NCBI GenBank assembly: GCA_003218935.1
Contig: QHPA01000310.1
Location: 1-7,158, forward strand
Direction: 5' to 3'
DNA: 7,158 nucleotides
Source: Verrucomicrobiota bacterium
Lineage (GTDB): Bacteria > Verrucomicrobiota > Verrucomicrobiia > Limisphaerales > AV2
The translations under genes and the position numbers were made by a program. Position 1 is the first letter of the stretch. Every line of letters begins with the position of its first letter. Below are positions 1-6,975 of this stretch, in pieces. A model generated the notes under the pieces. That model searched no databases and was not told the origin of the DNA. It was given only the letters and a program-made list of their open reading frames with translations.

Positions 1-2
1 GA

Positions 3-401
3 ACCATCGAAGAGTTCAGCGAATTCTTTTCCGACATTTTCACCACGATCGAGCCGATGGTAAAACTGAACGCTGAGCTGCGCCAGCGCGGCATCCCGAG
101 CTACATCTTCTCGAACACCAACGAACTGGCGATCAGCCACATTCGCAGCCGCTTTCCGTTCTTCAGCCAGTTCAACGGCTACATTTTATCCTACGAGCAC
201 GGCGCGATGAAGCCGGACGCGAAACTTTACCAGGTGGTGGAGCAACAAACGCAGCACCGGGGCGAGGAAATTTTTTACCTTGATGACCGCCCTGAAAACG
301 TCGCCGCCGGCGCCGCGCGCGGATGGCATGCAGTCGTCCATCAAACCGCAGAACAAACTCGGGAAATAGTCGTCCGCAGTGGCTTGCTTGCCGGGAGCTA
401 G
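3..401 (+). CDS. HAD-superfamily hydrolase, C-terminal part (partial at 5' end)
   Basis: The reading frame is open from base 3, so the gene starts outside the window; the ATG at 57 is internal. The 132 visible residues carry the later motifs of the haloacid dehalogenase fold. Motif II is S37 in IFSNTN. The conserved Lys of motif III is in the GAMKPD stretch (codon at 210). Motif IV is the acidic pair in FYLDDRPENVAAG. The catalytic DxD nucleophile motif and cap domain lie upstream and are not seen. This motif set, with KPD followed by LDD.PEN, fits the subfamily IA-like phosphatases (YihX-like), which hydrolyse small phosphorylated metabolites in the cytoplasm. The substrate cannot be predicted. 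The gene ends with TAG, 6 bp before the end of a convergent minus-strand remnant. Confidence 0.85.
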   Translation, partial: TIEEFSEFFSDIFTTIEPMVKLNAELRQRGIPSYIFSNTNELAISHIRSRFPFFSQFNGYILSYEHGAMKPDAKLYQVVEQQTQHRGEEIFYLDDRPENVAAGAARGWHAVVHQTAEQTREIVVRSGLLAGS

Positions 402-407
402 CTAAAA

Positions 408-593
408 TCATTCTGCGGTGATCGCCGCCAGGAACGGTCCGCAATCGGTCATCGAAGAAACGAAATCCACGCTGCCGATCTCCAAATCGGTTCTCGGATT
501 TTGCCAGGCTGTTGGTTCCATGATCTCGGTGATTAAACCTTGTGCTCATCAAAATCCGCCAACCATTTGAAGGGATGCTGCCGACATTTGCGT
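408..593 (-). pseudogene. Possible decayed small gene, in two frames
   Basis: No long single frame exists here, but two overlapping minus-strand stretches read like one protein. The upstream one contains HPFKWLADFDEHK and stops at TAA 535-533. The downstream one, in another frame, runs GLITEIMEPTAWQNP and on to FLAAITAE, ending at TGA 410-408. The frames would join if one G were restored at the GG near 538-539, giving DEHKGLITEIM. The downstream frame alone could be a 37-residue ORF from the ATG at 521. I do not recognise a family. Support is limited to protein-like composition and placement: the gene would end 6 bp from the convergent HAD gene and follow closely on the gene ending at 595. 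It may be chance coding potential in GC-rich DNA. Confidence 0.3.
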
Positions 594-594
594 G

Positions 595-1243
595 TTACCC
601 CGCCCCAGCACCTCTGAACTGCTGAAGCAGCGCATCGACCGAGCGATTTGTGTCGCCCAGCGACAGCAAACGGTCGGTCAGATCGTTCAACGCCAGGCGC
701 GTTGCCCGAAAACGTTCTGCGAGCATGTCGAAAACCGGCGCGAGGTCGTACTGGCGCGCCAGGCGATGGTCGCTCGCGACGCGGAAGTTGGCGCGGCCCA
801 GTTCCTCGTAATATTTCAGATCCGGCGCGCCTTTGTATTCGGCCCGGTAACGGATGCGTTCCGGGAAAACGCCGGACAGGAAAAGTGAATGGTTGCCGAT
901 ATGCGTCCGAATGTAAAAACAGATGTGATCGTCAGCGGTTTGCAACGCCGCCACCATCTCGAAAAAGTAATCGAGTGATTCCGGCTTGCCCGGCAAAACA
1001 CAACGCAGGTTTTCGGCCCGCGAATAATCCGCCAGCATGAATCGAGACCCGGAGGCAGGCGCGTTGCTCCAGAACCGCCCGGAACAACGCTTCGTCGTCC
1101 AGAATCAGGTCGCGCGCCTCCTCGTCCGCCAGCAGCCGCGTCAAAGTCTCCATCGCCCCGGCTTTGGAACCGAGCACCGAGACGATGAACTCAACGTCTT
1201 CAGCCGTGAACTGAATCCGGCAGTTGGGTTGAATCACATTCAT
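595..1243 (-). pseudogene. Conserved-looking hypothetical protein, split by a frameshift
   Basis: Two minus-strand frames form one gene. The N-terminal part starts at ATG 1243 (MNVIQPNCRIQFTAEDVEF) and is protein-like up to CLRVSIH near 1040, after which its frame becomes low-quality. The C-terminal part starts in the next frame at about 1038 (MLADYSRAENLRC). It continues through DYFFEMVAALQTADDH, HIGNHSLFLSGVFPERI, DLKYYEELGRANFRVASDHR and LALNDLTDRLLSLGDTN to TAA at 597-595. A TTG at 1285 lies in frame upstream, but the ATG gives the more natural start. I recall related Verrucomicrobiota hypothetical proteins in which roughly 25-30 residues separate the two parts, including an HFYFYVLVR-like stretch; that recollection is from memory. 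If right, the lesion is a deletion with frameshift, not a single-base slip. No function is assigned and no catalytic motif is visible. The protein has no signal peptide and is probably cytoplasmic. Confidence 0.65.
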
Positions 1244-1503
1244 ACTCGCATCTTCGCCATTATTAAGACACTCTAACGCGGCCAACCACGCGTTCCTGGC
1301 AAAAGCTTCGACGCGTTTCCACGTCGCAATAATTCAAAGCATAATCGGTTCCAGCCGTTGGAATGAGAAGGGCGGGCGGTTCGGGGATCCAAGGGAGAAA
1401 ATACAGCGGCGTTGCCAATCGGACATTGCCAATTGCGCGCCAAGACCTATTTTCAATCGAAAACAGCAGATGTTGTTGCAGTAAATAGCAGAATCGGCTT
1501 CGC
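1244..1503. promoter_or_regulatory. Divergent intergenic region with a candidate promoter for the rhomboid gene
   Basis: This 260-bp region separates the minus-strand split gene from the plus-strand rhomboid gene and must hold both promoters. For the plus strand, TTGCCA (1426-1431), a 16-bp spacer and TATTTT (1448-1453) resemble a sigma-70 promoter and would leave a leader of about 45 nt. TTGCCAAT occurs twice (1412-1419 and 1426-1433), 14 bp apart, and the second copy overlaps the candidate -35 element. A small dyad, TTCCA-N5-TGGAA, lies at 1349-1363. No strong Shine-Dalgarno sequence precedes 1504. Promoter consensus in this phylum is poorly known, so this is a weak prediction. Confidence 0.25.
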
Positions 1504-2397
1504 ATGACAAGCGCGGAATCCACCCACCTGGTCGTCCGGGCGCGCCATCGACGGCAGGCCATGGACTGGAGTCTGGTGCTGCTCAGCCAGGGAATCGAGT
1601 CCGTCGTTGCGCAATCCGAAAGCGGTTGGACGCTTTTGGTCGAACCCCAGGATCACTCCCGCGCGCTGGCAACCTTACGCCAGTACCAACTCGAAAACCG
1701 TGGCTGGCACTGGCGGCAAAAGATGTCCTGGCCGCAAGTTACTTTCCACTGGGGCGCAGTCGCGTGGTGCCTGCTGCTCGCGCTGTTTCATTGGTGGAAC
1801 GACGTTTCGGGATCGCACTTGAAGTCCGTCGGCGTTATGGAAGGAAGCGCTGTGGCAAGCGGGGCATGGTGGCGACTTTTTACCGCGACGATGCTCCATT
1901 TCGACCTGGCCCACCTCATGGCGAACGTGGCCATTGGATTTCCGGTGCTCGGGTTGGCGATGGGCCGTTACGGTCCCGCCTGCGCGTTGTTGGCGGCCTA
2001 TCTGGCCGGCGTCGGAGGAAATGTTGCCGGTCTGTTTTTCCACGCACACCAAGGTCCTGGTCTTGGCGCTTCCGGCATGGTCATGGGTGGACTCGGCCTT
2101 CTGACCATGCAATCGCTTTCTCTCCGGCTCAACAACGCCAGGTCCTGGAGATACATCACCGGCGGCATTTTCGGTGGGGTCATGCTGTTCACACTGCTTG
2201 GGCTCGACCCGGCCAGCGACGTCGTGGCTCATCTTGGCGGTTTTGGTTGCGGGTTGATTCTCGGCGCTGCGATGACATTGATCCCGCAGAAACAACTGTT
2301 GGGCCCGGCTGCCAACGCCGTTTGCGGAGCGCTTTTGACGGGTCTCGTGGCTTTGACCTGGCTATTCGCCTTGCTGCACGTTCCGCCGCCACGGTGA
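1504..2397 (+). CDS. Rhomboid-family intramembrane serine protease
   Basis: This 297-residue protein should cleave transmembrane substrates within the inner membrane. About 75 N-terminal residues form a soluble part containing RRQAMDWSLVLLSQGIES and a YQLENRGWHW segment, comparable in position to the cytoplasmic domain of GlpG-type rhomboids. Hydrophobic segments follow at roughly 82-98, 138-153, 158-180, 188-204, 217-233, 240-260 and 272-292. The family signatures are all present: WWRLFTATMLH with W123-R124; H137 and N141 in HFDLAHLMAN; the nucleophile S190 in GLGASG; and the partner histidine H243 in VVAHLGGFGCG. The catalytic dyad is therefore intact. ATG 1504 is chosen because the N-terminal domain needs the residues before the internal ATG at 1561. 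The exported C39-like peptidase gene begins 29 bp downstream on the same strand, suggesting co-transcription. The substrate is unknown. Confidence 0.92.
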   Translation: MTSAESTHLVVRARHRRQAMDWSLVLLSQGIESVVAQSESGWTLLVEPQDHSRALATLRQYQLENRGWHWRQKMSWPQVTFHWGAVAWCLLLALFHWWNDVSGSHLKSVGVMEGSAVASGAWWRLFTATMLHFDLAHLMANVAIGFPVLGLAMGRYGPACALLAAYLAGVGGNVAGLFFHAHQGPGLGASGMVMGGLGLLTMQSLSLRLNNARSWRYITGGIFGGVMLFTLLGLDPASDVVAHLGGFGCGLILGAAMTLIPQKQLLGPAANAVCGALLTGLVALTWLFALLHVPPPR

Positions 2398-2426
2398 GGT
2401 TCGGCGGCCGCCCGTTTGTTGTGAAT

Positions 2427-3473
2427 ATGACACTCAACTTCTCCTCCTCTTTATTCATCTTCCTTTTCCTTGGGTCACGGCTGACCTTGGCCGACTCGCC
2501 GCACTATGGACGGCAATTCATCGGCTTTACCAACTTCTCCGCATTCACAAATGGCAGAGGCGAGTCGCCGGACGAAAGCGCGTTTGTTTCACCAGGAATT
2601 GCTACGCAAATCAAGTGGGATGAATTGGTCGTCTCTTGGAACGCGGACCTGCCCAAAGGCGTCGTCCTCAAAATTGAGACACGCGCGATTTATCCCGCGC
2701 ATTCGACCAGATTCTACACGATGGGAATCTGGTCGGGCACCGCGGAAGATCGACGCCGCATGAGCGTTAAAGATCAAAAAGACAACGACGCTGAAGTTTT
2801 GACCGACACGCTGGCGCTGAAAGCCCCGTGCGACCGTGTCCGGATAAGACTGATTTTGAGCGGCGCCGGGAACGTCCCGACGCCGCCTCTAAAATTCCTG
2901 GGGCTTTCGTTCGCGGACAAGAAGTACGAGGCGCCGGTGCTGCCACCAAACCGCACGGCGTGGGGAAAGTCCATTGCCGTGCCGGAACGATCGCAACTGG
3001 ACTTTCCCGAAGGCGAACAGTCGTGGTGCAGTCCCACGAGCACATCGATGATGCTGGCGTACTGGGCGAACAAATCAAATCGCCCGGAACTGAATCAGGC
3101 CGTGCCCGAAGTGGCCAAAGAGGTCTTTGACCCGAACTGGCCCGGCACAGGCAACTGGCCGTTCAACATGGCTTACGCCGGCTCCTTTTCCGGGATGCGC
3201 GCTTACGTCAGTCGCTTCAGCGATGTGTCTGAGCTGGCGCGCGACGGCCCGGATGGCCACCTCGTGGTCTGCGTTGGTTTCACCGAAAAAGGGGATGTCA
3301 TCGTCAACGATCCTGGAACGCGGCAGCAAATCCGGCATGTCTATCCGCGGGAAAATCTTGTGAAAGCCTGGGCGCGCTCGCAGAACACGGTTTATTTGAT
3401 CTATCCGCAAGGCGCGAACATTCCTGACGACCGGTTTGGGCATTGGGACTCTTGCAAGACAGAATATGAATGA
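2427..3473 (+). CDS. Exported C39-like cysteine peptidase with an apparent internal deletion
   Basis: From ATG 2427 the protein has 348 residues; GTG 2421 in the same frame is an alternative start. Residues 1-22 form a signal peptide (hydrophobic FIFLFLGSRLTL, cleavage near TLA-DS), so it is exported. Residues about 25-165 look like an all-beta region that I cannot assign. The rest is a papain-fold Peptidase_C39_2-type domain: oxyanion Gln likely Q189 in VPERSQ, nucleophile C201 in WCSPTS, then a VFDPNWPGTGNWPFNMAYAG stretch, H278 in DGHLVVCVGF, N294-D295 in IVNDPGT, and a terminal NTVYLIYP strand. Homologues as I remember them carry about 20 further residues between SDVSEL and the GHLVV histidine (an EDWI..G.P-like helix and strand). 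Here SDVSELARDGPDGH is compressed, so folding or activity may be lost. It follows the rhomboid gene by 29 bp and ends 5 bp before the convergent pseudopilin gene. Confidence 0.8.
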   Translation: MTLNFSSSLFIFLFLGSRLTLADSPHYGRQFIGFTNFSAFTNGRGESPDESAFVSPGIATQIKWDELVVSWNADLPKGVVLKIETRAIYPAHSTRFYTMGIWSGTAEDRRRMSVKDQKDNDAEVLTDTLALKAPCDRVRIRLILSGAGNVPTPPLKFLGLSFADKKYEAPVLPPNRTAWGKSIAVPERSQLDFPEGEQSWCSPTSTSMMLAYWANKSNRPELNQAVPEVAKEVFDPNWPGTGNWPFNMAYAGSFSGMRAYVSRFSDVSELARDGPDGHLVVCVGFTEKGDVIVNDPGTRQQIRHVYPRENLVKAWARSQNTVYLIYPQGANIPDDRFGHWDSCKTEYE

Positions 3474-3478
3474 GACCA

Positions 3479-4219
3479 CTAAGGCTCATCCCAACCCTGC
3501 CGGCTGTGGTTGAAGTACCAATCGTATTCCTTTGGATCGAGCGCATTAAAAGCGGAATGCGCATCGACGAAAAGGAGGTTGATGCCCTTGGGATGCGCAG
3601 CGTGTTCGCGCCGCCAGTACGGCATATCCCAGACGAGAACAGCGCGCGAGGGATTCACTACCTGTCCCGTTGGCCTGCCGCTTACCGGCTTGTTGAGTTC
3701 GTGCGTCGCGTTAGTCCGCCAGTAAACGTGCATCCAGACGTAACTGACATGATCGTTCATTATGGCGAACTGCCCGGTCCAGCCCGCGTTGGGCTCCCAC
3801 GTCCGAATTCCTGAAGGACAAGTGAACGTGCTTCGGGGAGGTTCCTTGACCGTTTTGGCGGTGTAGTTTGTCGGGCGGGCGTAATTTTTGATGAGGTACG
3901 GCTCGAGCAGCTCCGGCATCCACATATCGTCTTTCCTGATCGCCACGGCATTTCCCCAGGCCCGCCCCCAGTTTTTGCATAGGGGAAAGCGGTCATTGTA
4001 ATCGGAGGCATACATTGCAATAGCCAGACCGATCTGCCGTTCATTATTGAGACAATAAGCCTGATAGGACTTTGATTTCGCTCCGGCCAGTGCCGGGAGC
4101 AGCATTCCTGCGAGAATAGCGATGATCGCAATCACCACCAATAGCTCGATCAAGGTGAAAGCGCTGCCGCGACGGCACCCTGCTGCGGCGCGCGCTTGAG
4201 ACGACGAAGCAGGTTTCAT
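3479..4219 (-). CDS. Type II secretion/type IV pilus-like pseudopilin (prepilin-type N-terminus)
   Basis: From ATG 4219 this is a 246-residue protein. The frame stays open upstream to 4324, but those residues overlap the preceding gene. A basic leader (to about residue 20) precedes F21-TLIE and a hydrophobic helix at 21-43, with the conserved Glu at +5 of the mature protein (E25). This is the class III signal cleaved and methylated by prepilin peptidase. Cleavage would follow Ala20 instead of the classical Gly, with Gly two residues earlier, a variant common in this phylum. Then comes [20 protein letters not shown], and near the end [13 protein letters not shown] (about residues 209-221), resembling the H-x-G..lfaDGH motif of DUF1559-like proteins. 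The middle is an aromatic-rich globular domain. The start lies 13 bp after the stop of the large secreted-protein gene, so both are likely co-transcribed. Such proteins are abundant in Verrucomicrobiota and Planctomycetota; individual roles are mostly unknown. Confidence 0.88.
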   Translation of the reverse strand: MKPASSSQARAAAGCRRGSAFTLIELLVVIAIIAILAGMLLPALAGAKSKSYQAYCLNNERQIGLAIAMYASDYNDRFPLCKNWGRAWGNAVAIRKDDMWMPELLEPYLIKNYARPTNYTAKTVKEPPRSTFTCPSGIRTWEPNAGWTGQFAIMNDHVSYVWMHVYWRTNATHELNKPVSGRPTGQVVNPSRAVLVWDMPYWRREHAAHPKGINLLFVDAHSAFNALDPKEYDWYFNHSRQGWDEP

Positions 4220-4232
4220 GTCGGTTCCGATC

Positions 4233-6686
4233 CTACTGGTGTATGCGGAAAAAGGCGGAGCCGCCTGAACTGATGGCGAGCTCGACTCCGGACGCCGCGC
4301 CGGCAACGTTTTGCCACGTTCCACCCAAAATTCCCACCGTTTCCAGGACTCCCCCGCCGGTCCAGGTCAGCTTCAGTTTGTCCCCGTTCCGGACAAATTG
4401 GATTATCGGCCGTTCGACCACTGTGACAGGCTCGAACGCGAACGTTGCGCCAGCGTAGCGGTTGACTGGACCGGTATCGACCGTCCCTGGGAACTGCCCG
4501 GCAGAGCCGTAACGGCCGGCGCCGACGAAGAGGAGCGAGCCGCCATCGAAGACTCGCAGGTCGGCGATGGTTGGGTCTGGCTTGCCAAACGTGTTAAAGA
4601 GCCGCTCAGTGGTGCCATTGGAATACCAGATCACAATACTCCCCTGGAAACCATCGTCGAGTACCAGCGGTTCCCCGAGCGGCAAGAAGCGGCTGCCATC
4701 GACCAGTTCGCCCTGATTGACGGTCGTGAACTCGAGGGTCGCCAACGGTTTCCGCGCCGCCCGATCGTAAAGCACCGCGCTGAGCGTCATGGTGAGACCG
4801 TCGCTGCTATCATCAAAAACGCCAAGTTTGGTGACTTTGATCGGGTGCGCCACGTCGAAGTCCATGCCAACCGCGCCACCGGCGAGGGCCTGATTACCCG
4901 CCAGGCCAGCCGGAACGATATAGGCGACACCCGCCATTCGCGGATTGGGCGTGGCGCATACTTGGGATGAATACTGACTAAGCTGACCGCCAGCGGCCAC
5001 GGCGCGGACCCGGTAACAATAATTGCTGCCATTCTTCACCGCAGTGTCCAGATACGTTAAATCGGTTGTCTCACCGATTTTCGCAGCCTGGCCGTCAGGC
5101 CCGGTGCGCTCCACTTCGTATTTGGCGGCAGGCAACGGATTCGTGATAGCCGGCCAATTCAGCGTGACTTTGCCATCCTCAAACGGCTGAACGACCGAAA
5201 CCTGAGGCCTGCCTGGAACCTCAGGCGGCAGCGTTTCAAACTCGAATGTGCCCGCCGCATAGCGCGCTGCCGGACCCGCATCAAGCGTATCGGGGAAAGT
5301 GCCGGGAAAAGCCGCGTTGCGACTGCTGCCTACAAATTGGAGGGAGCCATTGCCGTCGTTCAGAGTCCAGACGATGGCCTGCGGATCACCGCCCGAATTG
5401 AGTTCAGGCTCCTCAGGGCCATAACCGTCGGCCTCCATCACTCCGTGGAAACCGATATCAAGATGTACAGCCGGCGAAACATCCCGAAAGCGCATCCCTT
5501 CAATCAACACGCCTGGATCGTCCGGAGTGAACGATGCTGCGGCAATTTCCTCCTGGGTATCGCGATTGTAAATGCGCGCAGTCAGCGGCAGTTTGAGTCC
5601 GTCGGATTTGCTGTCGAACACACCAAGGCGAGTCACATTGATCGGGTTCTGGACATCGAAATCAAACCCAAGCGAGCCGCCAAATGCCTGGTTGCCGACA
5701 GTATTGCCCGGTGTGAAGTAGGCGATGACATGATTGGCGGCTAGTACATAGGGTGTCCCAGCCTTTGCATCTGAGGGCGGCCCAATTTTATCGCCAGCGG
5801 TGATGCCTTCGACGGTGTAAAAGTAAGTTGTTCCGTTTATCACATTCGTGTCGGTATAGGTGGTCTCCGTAATTTCGGCGACTTGCGTGAATGGTCCCGC
5901 CGCCCCGCCGCCGCGACTGACGCGGTATTTGGCGGCAGGAGCGGGAACGGTAACTGCCAGCCAGGACAAAACAACCTGCTTATCTCCGTTACGGACCGAA
6001 ACATTCGGTTTTCCCGGCAAAACAGGCGGTGTGGTCTGATACTCGAAGGTGGCCGAGGCGAAGCGTGCCGCCGGCCCGCTATCTGCCGTCCCCGGATAAT
6101 CGCCCGGTGCTCCTCCGAATCGGCTTGAGCCCACGAACAGGATTGATCCGTTGCCATCATTCAAGGTCCAAACGACGTTTGCGACAACCCCGAATGAATT
6201 GTTGATCGTATCGGCATCGGTCCAACCGTCTGCTGAAATGGTTCCCTGAAATCCGGCAACCAGGTGGATCGGCGTGCCCAGCGGCTTGAATCGACTGCCG
6301 CCAACAAGCTCGCCGGGGTTGTTCGCGGGGAAATCGATCGACACGAGTTGTACGGGCGGGCTCTGGGACCGGTCCCACAACCGGGCTGTCAGAATGGTCC
6401 CCTCGGCGAAACCGTCCGAACCAGCGTCGAACACGCCCAGCCGCGTCACGATGATCTCGTTGGCCACGTCGAAGTCCATCCCGATGGGCTCGGCATTGAG
6501 ACCGGTTTGGTTGCCGAGCGTGTTTGTCGGGACGGCGTAGGCGATAAAGGTGCTCTGGGCAATGGCAGCGCCGTAGCCCAGAGTCAGCACGCAAACGGAC
6601 AACAGCAGACGCTGGAGGGCCAGCCGGGCGAAGCATTGGGAGAATCGGCGGCGTTGAGAAAATGCATGGTTCGTTTGCATAGGCAT
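4233..6686 (-). CDS. Large secreted protein: three repeated beta-type modules with FN3 domains
   Basis: From ATG 6686 the protein has 817 residues. TTG 6719 and ATG 6680 are alternatives; none has a strong ribosome binding site. A basic stretch (QRRRF..RLALQR) and hydrophobic core end at GAAIA-Q (about residue 43), a signal peptide. The mature protein is modular: repeat A1 (about 47-217), FN3 (221-312), A2 (320-486), FN3 (489-580), A3 (586-752), and a C-terminal module (757-817) with LTWTGGG..ETVG...GTWQNVAGA and final FFRIHQ. Each A unit has an LGNQ/VGNQ/AGNQ start, G.DFDV, VT(R/K)LGVFD..SDG, a G.RF stretch, GF.G, FVG..R and GP..R.A..TF. I do not recognise A as a named family; it is probably a beta sandwich. 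FN3 domains usually act as spacers or binding units in exported proteins. No catalytic motif and no PEP-CTERM, LPXTG or membrane anchor is visible. It is the first gene of a probable two-gene operon with the pseudopilin. Confidence 0.85.
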   Translation of the reverse strand: MPMQTNHAFSQRRRFSQCFARLALQRLLLSVCVLTLGYGAAIAQSTFIAYAVPTNTLGNQTGLNAEPIGMDFDVANEIIVTRLGVFDAGSDGFAEGTILTARLWDRSQSPPVQLVSIDFPANNPGELVGGSRFKPLGTPIHLVAGFQGTISADGWTDADTINNSFGVVANVVWTLNDGNGSILFVGSSRFGGAPGDYPGTADSGPAARFASATFEYQTTPPVLPGKPNVSVRNGDKQVVLSWLAVTVPAPAAKYRVSRGGGAAGPFTQVAEITETTYTDTNVINGTTYFYTVEGITAGDKIGPPSDAKAGTPYVLAANHVIAYFTPGNTVGNQAFGGSLGFDFDVQNPINVTRLGVFDSKSDGLKLPLTARIYNRDTQEEIAAASFTPDDPGVLIEGMRFRDVSPAVHLDIGFHGVMEADGYGPEEPELNSGGDPQAIVWTLNDGNGSLQFVGSSRNAAFPGTFPDTLDAGPAARYAAGTFEFETLPPEVPGRPQVSVVQPFEDGKVTLNWPAITNPLPAAKYEVERTGPDGQAAKIGETTDLTYLDTAVKNGSNYCYRVRAVAAGGQLSQYSSQVCATPNPRMAGVAYIVPAGLAGNQALAGGAVGMDFDVAHPIKVTKLGVFDDSSDGLTMTLSAVLYDRAARKPLATLEFTTVNQGELVDGSRFLPLGEPLVLDDGFQGSIVIWYSNGTTERLFNTFGKPDPTIADLRVFDGGSLLFVGAGRYGSAGQFPGTVDTGPVNRYAGATFAFEPVTVVERPIIQFVRNGDKLKLTWTGGGVLETVGILGGTWQNVAGAASGVELAISSGGSAFFRIHQ
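4431..4931 (-). repeat. Module A, copy 3, in the secreted protein (divergent)
   Basis: The third copy begins [14 protein letters not shown] and includes [35 protein letters not shown] and [16 protein letters not shown]. It lacks the WTLNDGNGS block of copies 1 and 2, which is replaced by a segment reading [10 protein letters not shown], and it carries a [14 protein letters not shown] stretch not seen in the others. It is followed by the short C-terminal module, not an FN3 domain. Confidence 0.78.
5229..5729 (-). repeat. Module A, copy 2, in the secreted protein
   Basis: The second copy begins [14 protein letters not shown] and includes [38 protein letters not shown] and [16 protein letters not shown]. 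It keeps every landmark of copy 1 and shares the WTLNDGNGS block exactly. An FN3 domain lies on each side. Confidence 0.8.
6036..6548 (-). repeat. Module A, copy 1, in the secreted protein
   Basis: This is the first of three protein-level repeats. It begins [14 protein letters not shown] and includes [40 protein letters not shown] and [14 protein letters not shown]. Aligned DNA of copies 1 and 2 differs at many third codon positions, for example in the shared LNDGNGS block, so the duplication is old and not a recent recombination product. Confidence 0.8.
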
Positions 6687-6782
6687 AGCGTTCGCCAAAG
6701 TCGAAAGGCTGATTTCCAAGTTGTAACCAGCCTGCGCTTTGGGGCAACCCTTTTCTTTGGCGACAAAGATTATGCGAAAAGT

Positions 6783-6802
6783 GACAGGAAAGAAGACCTG
6801 TC
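6783..6802. promoter_or_regulatory. Inverted repeat upstream of the secreted-protein gene
   Basis: GACAGG (6783-6788) and CCTGTC (6797-6802) are perfect 6-bp arms around an 8-bp A/G-rich spacer. The dyad sits about 100 bp upstream of the secreted-protein start. On the minus strand, CATAAT (6774-6769) just downstream could be a -10 element, but no good -35 element stands 16-18 bp before it. A TTGACG lies at 6844-6839 with only a weak -10 partner. The dyad could be an operator or simply chance. Confidence 0.2.
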
Positions 6803-6850
6803 GGTCCTCACAGAAATTCCTTGCGAAACGCTTTGTCCCGTCAACACCAA

Positions 6851-6919
6851 CCCCGCCGATCTGCCCGATTCATCACGTGATAAATCGCTCCTGCACCTCC
6901 ACCCGTATTTTTGAGCCAT
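6851..6919 (-). pseudogene. RAYT/Y1-type transposase, 5' remnant
   Basis: The minus strand reads ATG at 6919 (MAQK), then in shifted frames IRVEV and GAIYHVMNRADRR before diverging near 6851. This matches the highly typical start of REP-associated tyrosine transposases (roughly MARKLRVEYPGAIYHVMNRGDRR). Only about 23 of some 200-300 codons remain, spread over more than one frame, and the HUH motif and catalytic Tyr are gone. The remnant cannot be functional. It lies between the IS fragment and the promoter region of the secreted-protein gene. Confidence 0.6.
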
Positions 6920-6927
6920 GCCGGCCA

Positions 6928-6955
6928 GCGATAACGGACTGCTATTTTGTGTCAA
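6928..6955 (-). promoter_or_regulatory. Residual promoter of the RAYT remnant
   Basis: On the minus strand a consensus -35 TTGACA (6955-6950), a 16-bp spacer and a weak -10 TATCGC (6933-6928) lie just before the RAYT ATG at 6919. It could still drive transcription toward the downstream secreted-protein gene. The -10 match is poor. Confidence 0.25.
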
Positions 6956-6975
6956 TGGAAAAAAATACGTCGAGG

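Noticed and set aside
1263..1562. Minus-strand open frame of 99 codons in the divergent intergenic region
   Set aside because: It overlaps the rhomboid start and the end of the upstream gene region, has no recognisable motif and weak codon bias. A gene remnant is not excluded but not supported.
1626..2426. Long open frame overlapping the rhomboid gene, in frame with the C39-like gene, which would give a 615-residue protein
   Set aside because: The overlapping part is Arg-rich and shows no domain, while the rhomboid frame has all catalytic motifs. The signal peptide just after 2427 marks the true start of the downstream gene.
3474..3478. Terminator between the convergent C39-like and pseudopilin genes
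   Set aside because: Only 5 bp separate the stop codons, and no GC-rich hairpin with a T tract is visible at the junction.
4220..4324. 35-residue N-terminal extension of the pseudopilin
   Set aside because: It overlaps the coding end of the upstream gene in another frame and would place an unusually long, low-complexity leader before the prepilin signal; ATG 4219 gives a normal leader.
4311..4970. Plus-strand open frames of up to about 220 codons opposite the secreted-protein gene
   Set aside because: They are antisense shadows of a GC-rich repetitive gene, with no domain and no conserved motif of their own.
6687..6719. TTG start adding 11 residues to the secreted protein
   Set aside because: The ATG codons at 6686 and 6680 give a conventional signal peptide, and no ribosome binding site supports the TTG.
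6868..6885. Perfect palindrome ATCACGTGAT as an operator
   Set aside because: It is the coding sequence of the YHVM motif typical of RAYT genes, so the symmetry is explained by the remnant.
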